This document shows, one piece after another, positions 52,069 through 61,634 of a DNA stretch of 64,000 nt (the first letter of the stretch is position 1; every line of letters begins with the position of its first letter). Source of the stretch: Maribacter sp. (GTDB lineage Bacteria; Bacteroidota; Bacteroidia; Flavobacteriales; Flavobacteriaceae); contig DRFI01000031.1 of the NCBI GenBank assembly GCA_011050675.1, positions 124,001-188,000 of the forward strand, in the 5' to 3' direction. Made by a program: the position numbers and the translations under genes. The notes beneath the pieces are model-generated. The model worked only from the letters and a program-made list of their open reading frames with translations, made no database searches and had not been told where the DNA came from.

Positions 52069-53436
52069 GTGTTTATAGACTTAATTGAAAAAATAAGGGA
52101 ATTAACTGTTATTAAAAATAATAGGAGCAAGAATATTGCTAAGCATCTGGGCTGGTCAATAGTCTATAAGGTAGGTAGTATCTTGGCTAATTTTCTTCTT
52201 GTGCCTATAACCATAAATTATCTTTCAATTGAAAACTATGGTATTTGGCTTACATTAACTTCTTTTATTGCTTGGTTTTCTTTTTTTGATATTGGCTTAG
52301 GAAATGGCCTACGTAATAAATTTGCCGAAGCCAAAGCTACAGGAAATTATAAAGAAGCACAGGGTTTAGTGAGTACTGCATATTTTACCATTTCGGCAAT
52401 ATCAATTGTATTGATTCTTTTATTCGTTTTATGTAATTTCTTTATTGATTGGTCCAATTTTTTTAATACTTCTATTAATGTTAAAAAAGAATTATCAATT
52501 TTAATGCCTATTGTTTTTGCATTTTTTGCAATACAATTGGTACTTAAATTAATAACAACTATTTACCAAGCCGATCAAAACCATTCTATTCAAAATAAAT
52601 TTCAATTTTTTAGTCAAGTAGGCAGTGTTTTAATTATTTGGTTATTGACCCAAACTAATAATAATTCGTTATTAATTTTTGGCGTAGTCTTTTCTGCTAT
52701 ACCCTTTGTATTATTATTGTTTTTGAATTTCTACGCATTTAATGGGGTATATAAAACCTACAAACCATTACCTAAATTATGGAAAAGGGAATATCTTTTG
52801 GATATAAGTGGTTTAGGGCTCAAATTTTTTGTTGTACAAATTGCAGCGCTAATCCTGTTTTCAACTGATAATTATATTATAACAAAATTATTTTCCCCAG
52901 AAGAGGTGGTTCCTTATAATATTGCTTTTAAATACTATTCTATTATTACTATGGGATATACAATTTTAATAACCCCATTTTGGTCATCGTTTACAGAGGC
53001 TTATAAGAATGAGGATTTTAATTGGATAAAGAACTCAGTAAAAAAAATTCAAAAAATTTGGTTTTTAATACCTATAGCGCTGCTTGTAATGACTTTATTG
53101 GCAGATTGGTTTTATGATAAATGGGTAGGAGATAGTATAACTATACCAGCAAATCTTTCTTACTCAATGGCTTTGTTTGTTGCTATGGTAACATTTAATA
53201 TGATTTATGTAAATTTCATAAATGGAGTAGGTAAAATTAAATTGCAATTATATAGTTCGGTTGTGTCAATGATCATTAATATTCCTTTAAGCATATTTAT
53301 GGGTAAAAACTTAGGTTTGGGTACAACTGGTGTAATTTTAGCCACTTGTATTTGTTTAAGTTATAGCGTTTTTTTATGGCCTATACAGTATAGGAAATTA
53401 ATAGAAAATAAAGCAACGGGAATATGGAACCAATAA
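52069..53436 (+). CDS. Wzx-type polysaccharide flippase
   Basis: The 455-residue membrane protein begins at GTG and has about 12-14 hydrophobic helices typical of the MOP/MATE-like oligosaccharide exporters: WSIVYKVGSILANFLLVPIT near residue 28, FSFFDIGLGNGLRNKFAEA near 70, and FSTDNYIITKLFSPEEVVPYN near 263. It should turn lipid-linked repeat units to the outer face. A GTG start is used because no ATG in frame is near the family's N-terminus. It follows the WecA-like gene by 55 bases. Confidence 0.9.
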   Translation: MFIDLIEKIRELTVIKNNRSKNIAKHLGWSIVYKVGSILANFLLVPITINYLSIENYGIWLTLTSFIAWFSFFDIGLGNGLRNKFAEAKATGNYKEAQGLVSTAYFTISAISIVLILLFVLCNFFIDWSNFFNTSINVKKELSILMPIVFAFFAIQLVLKLITTIYQADQNHSIQNKFQFFSQVGSVLIIWLLTQTNNNSLLIFGVVFSAIPFVLLLFLNFYAFNGVYKTYKPLPKLWKREYLLDISGLGLKFFVVQIAALILFSTDNYIITKLFSPEEVVPYNIAFKYYSIITMGYTILITPFWSSFTEAYKNEDFNWIKNSVKKIQKIWFLIPIALLVMTLLADWFYDKWVGDSITIPANLSYSMALFVAMVTFNMIYVNFINGVGKIKLQLYSSVVSMIINIPLSIFMGKNLGLGTTGVILATCICLSYSVFLWPIQYRKLIENKATGIWNQ

Positions 53437-53449
53437 AAATAACGGAATT

Positions 53450-54718
53450 ATGAAAATTCTTTGGTTTACAATTTCTTCCTCTTTATTTGAGGAGAATAAG
53501 CATCATTATCATGGTGCGGGTTGGATTTCATCTTTAGAAAGTATAATTACTAAAAGAACTGATGTAGAATTGGGTATTGCTTTCTACCATCCAGAAAAAA
53601 GTGAGAAGGTTTTAAAAAATAAAACTACGTACTACCCAATTAAGTTCGAGCGAAAGAGAATTAATCCAATAAAAGGATTAATTTCTAATAGAAAAGGAAC
53701 TGTAGATCATTTAGGTTTTGAAGAAAAATATGTTTCAGTAATTAATGATTTTAAACCAGACGTAATTCATGTATTTGGAACTGAAAGTTCTTTTTCCATA
53801 GTAGGCGAATTAACAGCAATACCTGTAGTATTACAGACACAAGGATTAATTAATCCTATAGTCAATAGTTATTTTAGTATTAATCAATCTAAATGGAGTT
53901 TTTATGCTAACCCTTCGTTTTTAATTAATAATATTCTATTTTCTTCCTTGCCATTTGTTAAAAGAAAGTATCAAAATATTGCTTTGTTAGAGGCAAGGGT
54001 CTTAAAAAGCACAAAGTATATTATTGGCAGAACTGAATGGGATAAAATGATTGTTAAATTATACAACCCAGAAGTTCAATATTTTCATGTAGATGAAGTA
54101 TTGCGATCTGTATTTTATGAAAACAGTGAGGTTGACGATATTTTAAACAAAAAGGTATTTAAGATAGTCTCAACTTTATCTCCTACCGTATATAAAGGCA
54201 TAGATGTAGTTTTAAAGACTGCTAAACTGTTAAAGGAAATTACAAGTATAGATTTTGTTTGGGAAATTATAGGTCTGGATAATAATGATAAAATTTTAAA
54301 ACATTTTGAGAAATCGGAAAAAATCAATCATTCAGAAGTAAATATTAATTTACTAGGTAGATTAAATGCCCAAGAATTAAACTCTAAGCTAAGGTCAAGT
54401 AATGTTTATGTGCATCCATCTTATATAGATAATAGCCCTAATAGTGTTTGTGAAGCCCAAATAATAGGACTGCCTGTAATAGCTTGTAATGTTGGTGGTG
54501 TTTCTTCATTGATAGAAGATGAGGTTGATGGTCTGTTGGTACCTTCAAACGGTATATTTGAAATGGTTGATTGTTTTATTAGAATTCAACGGGATAACTC
54601 GTTGTCTAAAAAATTAAGTGTTAATGGTATTAAAAAAGCCTTATTAAGACATGACAGAACTAAGATTGAAGCATCATTGATTGAAACATATGCTGAAATT
54701 TTAGTAAACGAAAATTAA
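53450..54718 (+). CDS. Glycosyltransferase family 4 protein
   Basis: The 422-residue transferase has a GT-B layout. The N-terminal domain has FKPDVIHVFGTESS, the middle IGRTEWDK, and the C-terminal donor domain has VYVHPSYIDNSPNSVCEAQI and GLPVIACNVGGVSSLIEDEVDG, with the ExxxxxxE-like nucleotide-sugar site. It probably adds one sugar to the lipid-linked unit. The start lies 13 bases after the flippase stop. Donor and acceptor are unknown. Confidence 0.9.
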   Translation: MKILWFTISSSLFEENKHHYHGAGWISSLESIITKRTDVELGIAFYHPEKSEKVLKNKTTYYPIKFERKRINPIKGLISNRKGTVDHLGFEEKYVSVINDFKPDVIHVFGTESSFSIVGELTAIPVVLQTQGLINPIVNSYFSINQSKWSFYANPSFLINNILFSSLPFVKRKYQNIALLEARVLKSTKYIIGRTEWDKMIVKLYNPEVQYFHVDEVLRSVFYENSEVDDILNKKVFKIVSTLSPTVYKGIDVVLKTAKLLKEITSIDFVWEIIGLDNNDKILKHFEKSEKINHSEVNINLLGRLNAQELNSKLRSSNVYVHPSYIDNSPNSVCEAQIIGLPVIACNVGGVSSLIEDEVDGLLVPSNGIFEMVDCFIRIQRDNSLSKKLSVNGIKKALLRHDRTKIEASLIETYAEILVNEN

Positions 54719-54767
54719 AGTATAATTAAATATTTAAATAATATTAAATAGAACAAGTTTCTTAGTC

Positions 54768-55976
54768 TTGAATTTAAACATACAATTATCATATCATAAA
54801 ATTATTTTTAGCTGCTGGTTTATTATGCTAGCATGTATTGGTATGGAATATATTTCTAAACGTTTTTTTATTCTTGAGTTAGTAACTAGTATAGGATTAT
54901 TAGCCATATTTAATTCATCAAAATTTATTCTTATTAGAAAAGATGTCTTAACTATTATTGGTTTTAGTATTTTAATGTTGGGTGTTGTAGTTTCTAGAAT
55001 ATTTTTTACAACTCATTTATCAATGTTTTTGAATGTTTCGTTTGTTACAAAATTATTTCTGTTTTTTCTGTTCCTTTATTTTTTTATTACGAGGTATGGA
55101 CTTCCTTATAAGTCTTTAATGGTTATTGCCTGTTTTTCTTTGCCACATTTTATTGGCTATGTATTAGGTACAGGTACTTATGTTAACGGACAATATGGTG
55201 GTTTTCAAGGTGATCCCAATTATTTAGGACCAGATTTACTTGCAGCATTTGGGGCATCTTTTGTATTGGTGAATAATAAAAAAATAGGTAAATTAAGAAT
55301 TATCTTCACGGGCCTATTTACTATTTCATTCTTGTTGATCCTGTTAAGTGTTTCTCGTACAGCGACTATGTCAGCTATGCTTATTTTATTATTTTATTTT
55401 TTTAAGAAAGCCATGAGTGGTAGAAATTCATTTTGGTTAAAGGTAATTGCATCTGGCTTAATTTTAGGATTATTATTTTTGATTTTCGCTCCAGATTTAT
55501 CTGAAATAGAATATGTTCAACGTTTATATGATCGTTTTTTTAATTCTGCTAAAGGAGGAGATTTAATGGAGAATGAACGTTATTTTGTTTGGGGTATTTC
55601 TTTTAATTTAATTCAAGAATCTGGTCTTTTTATTGGTTATGGAATTGAAGAGTTTTTAGCTAAACAATACCATTTTTTATCACATAATTCTTGGCTAGAT
55701 ATTGGGATTAAAATGGGGAGTTATACATTTTGGACCCATGCCTTACTTTCCTTAGTAGGATTGGTGATTTGGGGATTTAAATATTTAAAGAGGATTACTA
55801 AAATACCTACATGGGGTATGGAAACTTTTATGTTTATTTTCTCATTATCTATATCTATAATGATGTTTTCCATTTCAGTGTCTCATATGTATTATTATTG
55901 GTTTATAATTTCTCTTATTTACATTTTAGGAATATTGCCAAGAGGTAATAAAATTAGAAGTAGACCTATTGATTAA
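54768..55976 (+). CDS. O-antigen polymerase/ligase-like membrane protein
   Basis: The 402-residue protein starts at TTG and has about ten or more hydrophobic helices. The extracellular loop before the last helices contains AKGGDLMENERYFVWGISFN and LSHNSWLDIGIKMGSY, the SHN motif and loop of Wzy/WaaL-like proteins, and GGFQGDPNYLGPDLLAA is typical of flavobacterial members. Whether it polymerises repeat units (Wzy) or ligates the chain is unresolved. The gene lies 49 bases after a glycosyltransferase. Confidence 0.82.
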   Translation: MNLNIQLSYHKIIFSCWFIMLACIGMEYISKRFFILELVTSIGLLAIFNSSKFILIRKDVLTIIGFSILMLGVVVSRIFFTTHLSMFLNVSFVTKLFLFFLFLYFFITRYGLPYKSLMVIACFSLPHFIGYVLGTGTYVNGQYGGFQGDPNYLGPDLLAAFGASFVLVNNKKIGKLRIIFTGLFTISFLLILLSVSRTATMSAMLILLFYFFKKAMSGRNSFWLKVIASGLILGLLFLIFAPDLSEIEYVQRLYDRFFNSAKGGDLMENERYFVWGISFNLIQESGLFIGYGIEEFLAKQYHFLSHNSWLDIGIKMGSYTFWTHALLSLVGLVIWGFKYLKRITKIPTWGMETFMFIFSLSISIMMFSISVSHMYYYWFIISLIYILGILPRGNKIRSRPID

Positions 55977-55987
55977 AATTTTATTTA

Positions 55988-56764
55988 ATGAATAAAATGA
56001 AAAATAAAATTATTGAAGGAGAACCATTAGTGAGTATTATCACGGTGGTTTATAATGGAGAAAAGTATTTGGATCAAACTATACAAAGTGTATTAAACCA
56101 AACCTATAAAAACATAGAATATATTATAGTAGATGGATTCTCTACTGATCGAACTTTAGATATTATAAGAAGTCATGAAAGTGTCTTAGACTATTGGATA
56201 AGCGAGCCAGATAAAGGTTTGTATGATGCTATGAATAAAGGTATAGCTTTAGCCAATGGGGAATTAATAGGTATGATTAATAGCGATGATTGGTATGAGT
56301 TGGATGCTGTTCAGATTATTGTTGATGCCTTTAGATTAAATAATACAAAAGAGATTTTTCACGGTAATAGAACTGATATTTTACTTAATGGTAATACTAG
56401 GTTGAAAGTATTTAATCAGTCAGGTTTCAAATTTAAATATTATGGTATGACTTACAATCATCCATCAATGTTTATTAAAAAAAGTGTTTATAAGAATAAC
56501 CAATACAACACAAATTTAAAAGCATTATCAGATTATGAGTTCGTACTAAAAATATTCTTAAGAAGTCCTAATAAATTTCATTTTATCAACAAGTCATATG
56601 TTAATTATAGACTAGATGGTATAAGTGGGCAAATGAGTGACCGAAATATTTTAAAAGAAGGTTATATCTCTCGTAAGAATGCTGGTTTGAGTTATTTTGA
56701 AAACTTATTTTCTTTTGGTTTAAGATGGGTTGTCCGAAAATTTTTGACTAAAAATTATGCTTAA
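55988..56764 (+). CDS. Glycosyltransferase family 2 protein
   Basis: The 258-residue GT-A enzyme has VSIITVVYNGEKYLDQTIQS at the start, EYIIVDGFSTDRTLDI, the DKGLYDAMNKGIALANGELI loop, and INSDDWYELDAVQ, which carries the DxD-like metal site. ALSDYEFVLKIFL fits the acceptor region. An in-frame ATG four codons later is an alternative start. It is 11 bases after the polymerase-like gene. The donor sugar is unknown. Confidence 0.92.
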   Translation: MNKMKNKIIEGEPLVSIITVVYNGEKYLDQTIQSVLNQTYKNIEYIIVDGFSTDRTLDIIRSHESVLDYWISEPDKGLYDAMNKGIALANGELIGMINSDDWYELDAVQIIVDAFRLNNTKEIFHGNRTDILLNGNTRLKVFNQSGFKFKYYGMTYNHPSMFIKKSVYKNNQYNTNLKALSDYEFVLKIFLRSPNKFHFINKSYVNYRLDGISGQMSDRNILKEGYISRKNAGLSYFENLFSFGLRWVVRKFLTKNYA

Positions 56765-56791
56765 TTTATTTGCACATAAAAATTACGCAAG

Positions 56792-59700
56792 TTGAATAGA
56801 TTTTTATTTATATTATTAGTTGTTATAATATATCCTTTTTCTGTCCATAGTCAAGGTGAGGCAGATAATTGGTATTTTGGTTTTGGTGCAGGTATTCATT
56901 TTAATGAAGACGGTTCGGTTACATCATTAGATGATGGGCAACTTATAACGCAAGAAGGATCTGGTGCAATATCTGATCCTAATGGCAACTTACTTTTTTA
57001 TACTGATGGTAGAACTATATATGACCAAAACCATAATATTATGCAAAATGGTGATGGATTATTAGGCACTTTATCTAGCACACAATCCGCTTTGATAATT
57101 CCATGGCCAAATAATCCAAACATGTATTTTGTGTTTACAACAAATACTAAAAATATTTATTTACCGGCAATTGGTTTGAATTTTTCTATTGTAGATATGT
57201 CATTAAATAATGGTTTTGGTGCAGTAACTATAAAGAATCAGAATTTACTAATAGATGCATCAGAGAAGTTAACGGCGATACAACGTGACTGTGACACAAA
57301 CTCATACTGGTTGTTAAGTTTGTCTGCAAGTAATAATGCCAGAAGACCTTTCGATACTTATTATGCTTATGAAATTGATGCAAATGGTCTTAATACGCAG
57401 CCTGTAATTTCTCAATTCCAAAATTTCAGTGTTTCTGATGAAAGAGGCTACATGAAGTTTAGCCCCGACGGTTCATTTGTTGCAATGGCTAGTATGCGAA
57501 GTGGAGCATTTGTGTATGATTTTGACCAAAATACTGGAATGCTTTCTAATCAAAAACAACTGAACCTTAATGCAGGAGATAGGGATTTTGCATATGGATT
57601 AGAGTTTTCGCCAGATAGTAATTTATTATATATCACATGTTCCAATGATGCCATTACGATAGAAGGCAATTATTCAACGCTAATACAATTTGATATGTAT
57701 GCGAATGATATAAATACTTCGCAAATTATCATAGATGATAATGAATTGTATCGATCAGCATTGCAACTTGGTAAGAATGGAAAAATTTATCGGGCCCTTT
57801 CAAGAACGGGTATTGAGGGTATTCCATATTTAGCGGCAATAAACGAACCCAATGAAATAGGATTAAGCTGTAATTATGTTCAAAATGCAGTAGAATTAAA
57901 TACTGGATTGTCTAGCCAAGGGCTACCTTCTTTTGTGCAGTCCTATTTTCAAAAAAACAATGTTTTTGCAAATAATGCAGATCTATCTGAAGAACTTCAA
58001 ACTTTTTGTACGGAGGATGTTTTGATATTAGCGGCAGAACAATTAGATGGGGCATTTTATTCATGGTCAAAAAACGGGGTTGGAATACTAAATGAGAATT
58101 TGAATACACTAACGGTCAATGATTTAATTGCTTCTGATAGTGGTGTTTATAGTGTTGAAATTACGGATGTAAATGGTAGGTTCTGTCCAATTTATGGTGA
58201 AACAGAGGTGTTGGTTCAGAGCCAGACGATTATCGGCAATATGGTCCTTGAGGTTTGTGATGATGATGTGGATGCGATTGAAGATGGTTTGGCTTCGTTT
58301 AATCTTAATGAGCTACCTATTACCGATATGGAGAATTTTTTATTTTTTGAAACATTGGCTGATGTTGAAAATGACTTGGTTATTGGAGATTTAAATAATT
58401 ATAGAAATATTAACCAGTTTAATCAAACCATATTTTTTAGGTATACAAATGTTTTAGGATGTACTTATGATGGTGAAATAAATTTAGTAGTTTATAGAAA
58501 ACCGGAAGTTACTTTGGAGAATGAATATTATTTATGTCCAATAAATAGTCTTGTTATTTCTGAACTCGAAGGTTTTGAAAATTATTATTGGTACAAAGTA
58601 GAACAAAATGAGGAGTTGTTAATTTCTGAAACACTTAGTGTTGAAATAACTGAAATTGGTGATTACCGATTAAAAGTTAAGGAGTTTGCAAATAGCTGCT
58701 CAAATGTATTCAACTTTAAAGTTTATAATGGTTTACTTCCTATACAAGGAGATTTAATTTTAGAGACGCAAAATAATGTAGATGCAATGTATTGTGAAGA
58801 AGATAGTTTTTCTATTGAAGCAGTATTTTTAGAAAATTTCAGCTATCAATGGTCAAAAGATGATGAAATTTTAATAGGGGAAAACCAACCTATACTTTCC
58901 ATTACAAATTCTACTATTAATGACAGTGGTGTGTATTCTGTTAGAATAGATGATCTTAACCAAGTTTTTTGCCCACAAATAGAAGAACGTAATATTATAA
59001 TTCAACAAGAATTAGTCTTGGAAAATTTAATTTTTGAGACTTTTGAAGGTGATGACGTGGATTTTATTGAAGGTACTGCAAGCTTCAATTTAACAGAACT
59101 TCAGTTAGACGGTATCGGTCAATATTCATTTTATCAAACTGAAGATGATTTAGTTAATAATATTGAAATATTGTTAATAGAGGAATTTGTTAACACTGTA
59201 CCATATAATCAAACAATATATTATTCATTTACAAATTTAGGAGGATGCGTTTCCTTTGCCGAAATAGACTTAGTTGTTAATCCTCAACTAACTTTTGATT
59301 TAGAGAAAAGATATACCATTTGTTCAGAAATCGAAGGTGTTGTTTTGTCAATTGAAAATGTTATTGAGCTACCAAGCTGGTATATGATTAAGGAGGATGA
59401 AGAAATTTTTTTAGAAAATGCATACATGTTAGAAGTTACAGAAATTGGTAATTACAGGGTCAGTATTCCTGATGTTTTACTAAGTAATATCTTTATTTCT
59501 TCTGCTACTTTCAATTTTGAAGTTGTTGAGGCAGAAAGACCAATCATAGAAGAAATAAAAATAACGGAACAAAATGAAATAATAGTAGTTGTAGAAAATT
59601 CAGAAAATTATGAATTCGCTATTAACAATAGTCATTATCAACAGTCAAACACATTTTCAGTAACAGAAGAAGGGGTTTTTAAAATAAGTGTAAAAGAGTT

Positions 59701-60019
59701 GAATAGTTGTGCAGTATCTGAAACTGAGGTAGATATGTCTAATGAATTTTCTATAAATGATTTCCCCAATTTCTTCACTCCCAATGGTGATGGAATTAAT
59801 GATTTTTGGCAAATTAACAACACTAACAAAAGTTTTAATGCTATTACGAGTATTGAAATATTTGACCGCCAAAGTAAGTTAGTGGCAAGTATTAGACCTG
59901 ATGGTAATGGTTGGGACGGTATGATAAATTCCAATCCCGCTGTAGCCACCGATTATTGGTTTAAAGCCAATATTAAAAACACTAAAGCAATAACAGGCCA
60001 TTTTTCACTAAAAAGATAG
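56792..60019 (+). CDS. Large exported protein with T9SS type B sorting domain and duplicated module
   Basis: The 1075-residue product starts at TTG with a signal peptide ending VHSQ. The N-terminal ~390 residues look like a beta-propeller-type domain (NWYFGFGAGIHFNEDGS, YMKFSPDGSFVAMAS, YGLEFSPDSNLLYIT). Two related ~260-residue modules follow (from about 405 and 666), each with an Ig-like FYSWSKNG / YQWSKDDE strand, DSGVYSV, a FNLNEL / FNLTEL region, NQTI, and an EITEIGDYRLKV / EVTEIGNYRVSI close. The tail FPNFFTPNGDGINDFW to GHFSLKR is the type B (CHU_C) sorting domain. It should be secreted by T9SS and held on the surface. It is unusual to find it inside a glycan operon. Confidence 0.85.
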   Translation: MNRFLFILLVVIIYPFSVHSQGEADNWYFGFGAGIHFNEDGSVTSLDDGQLITQEGSGAISDPNGNLLFYTDGRTIYDQNHNIMQNGDGLLGTLSSTQSALIIPWPNNPNMYFVFTTNTKNIYLPAIGLNFSIVDMSLNNGFGAVTIKNQNLLIDASEKLTAIQRDCDTNSYWLLSLSASNNARRPFDTYYAYEIDANGLNTQPVISQFQNFSVSDERGYMKFSPDGSFVAMASMRSGAFVYDFDQNTGMLSNQKQLNLNAGDRDFAYGLEFSPDSNLLYITCSNDAITIEGNYSTLIQFDMYANDINTSQIIIDDNELYRSALQLGKNGKIYRALSRTGIEGIPYLAAINEPNEIGLSCNYVQNAVELNTGLSSQGLPSFVQSYFQKNNVFANNADLSEELQTFCTEDVLILAAEQLDGAFYSWSKNGVGILNENLNTLTVNDLIASDSGVYSVEITDVNGRFCPIYGETEVLVQSQTIIGNMVLEVCDDDVDAIEDGLASFNLNELPITDMENFLFFETLADVENDLVIGDLNNYRNINQFNQTIFFRYTNVLGCTYDGEINLVVYRKPEVTLENEYYLCPINSLVISELEGFENYYWYKVEQNEELLISETLSVEITEIGDYRLKVKEFANSCSNVFNFKVYNGLLPIQGDLILETQNNVDAMYCEEDSFSIEAVFLENFSYQWSKDDEILIGENQPILSITNSTINDSGVYSVRIDDLNQVFCPQIEERNIIIQQELVLENLIFETFEGDDVDFIEGTASFNLTELQLDGIGQYSFYQTEDDLVNNIEILLIEEFVNTVPYNQTIYYSFTNLGGCVSFAEIDLVVNPQLTFDLEKRYTICSEIEGVVLSIENVIELPSWYMIKEDEEIFLENAYMLEVTEIGNYRVSIPDVLLSNIFISSATFNFEVVEAERPIIEEIKITEQNEIIVVVENSENYEFAINNSHYQQSNTFSVTEEGVFKISVKELNSCAVSETEVDMSNEFSINDFPNFFTPNGDGINDFWQINNTNKSFNAITSIEIFDRQSKLVASIRPDGNGWDGMINSNPAVATDYWFKANIKNTKAITGHFSLKR

Positions 60020-60021
60020 AT

Positions 60022-60630
60022 TTGACGAAAAATATTAAGAATAAAAAACCACTTGTTATATCATTTTTAGGGCCTGATGGTTCTGGAAAGTCTACGGTTA
60101 TAGAAGGTGTTATTAAAGAAAAACTTCCTTTTAATGGTACATCTTATTTTCATTTAAAACCATTACACCCTGCTAGAGCTTTAGGTGAAAGTGTAGTTGT
60201 TGTAGATCCACACAAGTACCCACCATATAGTATGTTAAAATCATATGTTAAATTGGCTTTTTTTATATACCAATACAACATTGGCTGGATTAAGAATGTA
60301 TTACCATTAAAGAAAAAAGGGAACTTAGTAATATTTGATAGATATTATCACGATTTGTTAGTAGATAACCGAAGATATAGATACGGCGGTAATATTAAAA
60401 TAGCCAAATTTATTTCTAAGTTTATTCCTAAACCAGATATATTCTTTGTGTTAACTACAGACCCCAAGGTTATTTATACAAGAAAACAAGAAGTACCTTT
60501 TAATGAACTAGAAAGGCAAGTATCGGCATATCAATTGTTAGGTAAAGGACAAAATTTTCGTAACATAGATGTAAATAGGCAACCTGAGGTAATTGTTAAT
60601 GAAGTATGTGCAATAATTAATAATTATTAA
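60022..60630 (+). CDS. Thymidylate kinase-like P-loop protein of the polysaccharide cluster
   Basis: The 202-residue protein has an intact Walker A loop (SFLGPDGSGKSTVIEGVI, residues ~13-30), a DRYYHDLLVDNRRYRYGG segment like the DRY/DR region of thymidylate kinases, and a lid-like FVLTTDPKVIYTRKQEV. True Tmk proteins act on dTMP, but copies inside glycan clusters probably phosphorylate something else. It starts at TTG, 2 bases after the previous stop. The next two genes also look like phosphate-transfer proteins, which suggests a shared pathway. Confidence 0.78.
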   Translation: MTKNIKNKKPLVISFLGPDGSGKSTVIEGVIKEKLPFNGTSYFHLKPLHPARALGESVVVVDPHKYPPYSMLKSYVKLAFFIYQYNIGWIKNVLPLKKKGNLVIFDRYYHDLLVDNRRYRYGGNIKIAKFISKFIPKPDIFFVLTTDPKVIYTRKQEVPFNELERQVSAYQLLGKGQNFRNIDVNRQPEVIVNEVCAIINNY

Positions 60631-60632
60631 TC

Positions 60633-61634
60633 ATGCATATAGAAGAGTTTTTTTCGAAAGGTGATTATCTGGCTTTGCCAACTAAAAATAATCCAAAGGT
60701 TTATATTAATGTTAGTAGTGCTGCTAATTCAAAAATGGGCTTTGACCTTTATAATCCATTTTCATGGAAAGCGCGATTATTAAAAAGTGGCACAAATTTA
60801 CTTTATAGTTATGCCAACTATTTTACAAAGAAAATATTCTCTTTTTCTAAAAGTGAGAATGAACCTTTTATTAAAGAAATAGAAAGAACTTTAAAAACCA
60901 ATTTTCAAAGCTCAATTTATATTTCTACAAATAAGCAGAAATTAGTTATTCAGCTAATTTCTAATAACATGATTTACGGATATGTGAAATTTCCTTTAAA
61001 CGATTTGGGCCAGTTTAGAATACTAAATGAAAAAAATGCTCTAGAAAAATTAATTGGTTTAAGGTTAGCTCCCAAATTAATACATACAGGCACATACGAA
61101 GGCAACACCTATATTTTGACTGAAAATATACAGGGCACTATAGGGCATGTTGAAGAAGATGATTGGAAATTAATTTTAAATCAATATCAAAAAAAAAATA
61201 CATTTAAACTACGAAGCCATCCGAGAATAATGGAGCTTAGATTAAATCTTGAAAATAATGGTCTTTTAGATATTCTAAAGTTAATTAATGAGGGTATAAA
61301 ATCTAGTAAAGACGAGTATTTAGAGGTATTTGAACATGGCGATTTTGCACCGTGGAATCTTATACGGACAAAAGAAAGTATTCTCCCTTTTGACTATGAA
61401 TATTTTGAGGAAAATGGATTGCAATTTCTAGATGAACTTATGTATCATTTTAGAGTAATAACTTTGCTGAAAGGCAAAAAAGGGCAGGCAATAATTGATG
61501 AATTACGAATGAAATTTAATAGAGCAGATTTTGAAATACTTTTCAAAATATTTCTAGCAAAAGAGATTCTAGTTTGTCAAACTGCCAGCGAAAAGTATAA
61601 AACTGAATTAAACTTATTAGAGCTGTTGAAATAA
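60633..61634 (+). CDS. APH/choline kinase-fold phosphotransferase
   Basis: The 333-residue protein has the C-terminal catalytic block of aminoglycoside/choline kinase-like enzymes: EHGDFAPWNLI (HGDxxxxN, residues ~229-238) and LPFDYEYFEENG with the metal-binding Asp. An N-lobe is suggested by GYVKFPLNDLGQFRILNEK and PKLIHTGTYEGNTYILTE. It may phosphorylate a sugar or alcohol for decoration of the surface polymer. It is 2 bases after the P-loop gene and its stop overlaps the next start. Confidence 0.72.
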   Translation: MHIEEFFSKGDYLALPTKNNPKVYINVSSAANSKMGFDLYNPFSWKARLLKSGTNLLYSYANYFTKKIFSFSKSENEPFIKEIERTLKTNFQSSIYISTNKQKLVIQLISNNMIYGYVKFPLNDLGQFRILNEKNALEKLIGLRLAPKLIHTGTYEGNTYILTENIQGTIGHVEEDDWKLILNQYQKKNTFKLRSHPRIMELRLNLENNGLLDILKLINEGIKSSKDEYLEVFEHGDFAPWNLIRTKESILPFDYEYFEENGLQFLDELMYHFRVITLLKGKKGQAIIDELRMKFNRADFEILFKIFLAKEILVCQTASEKYKTELNLLELLK

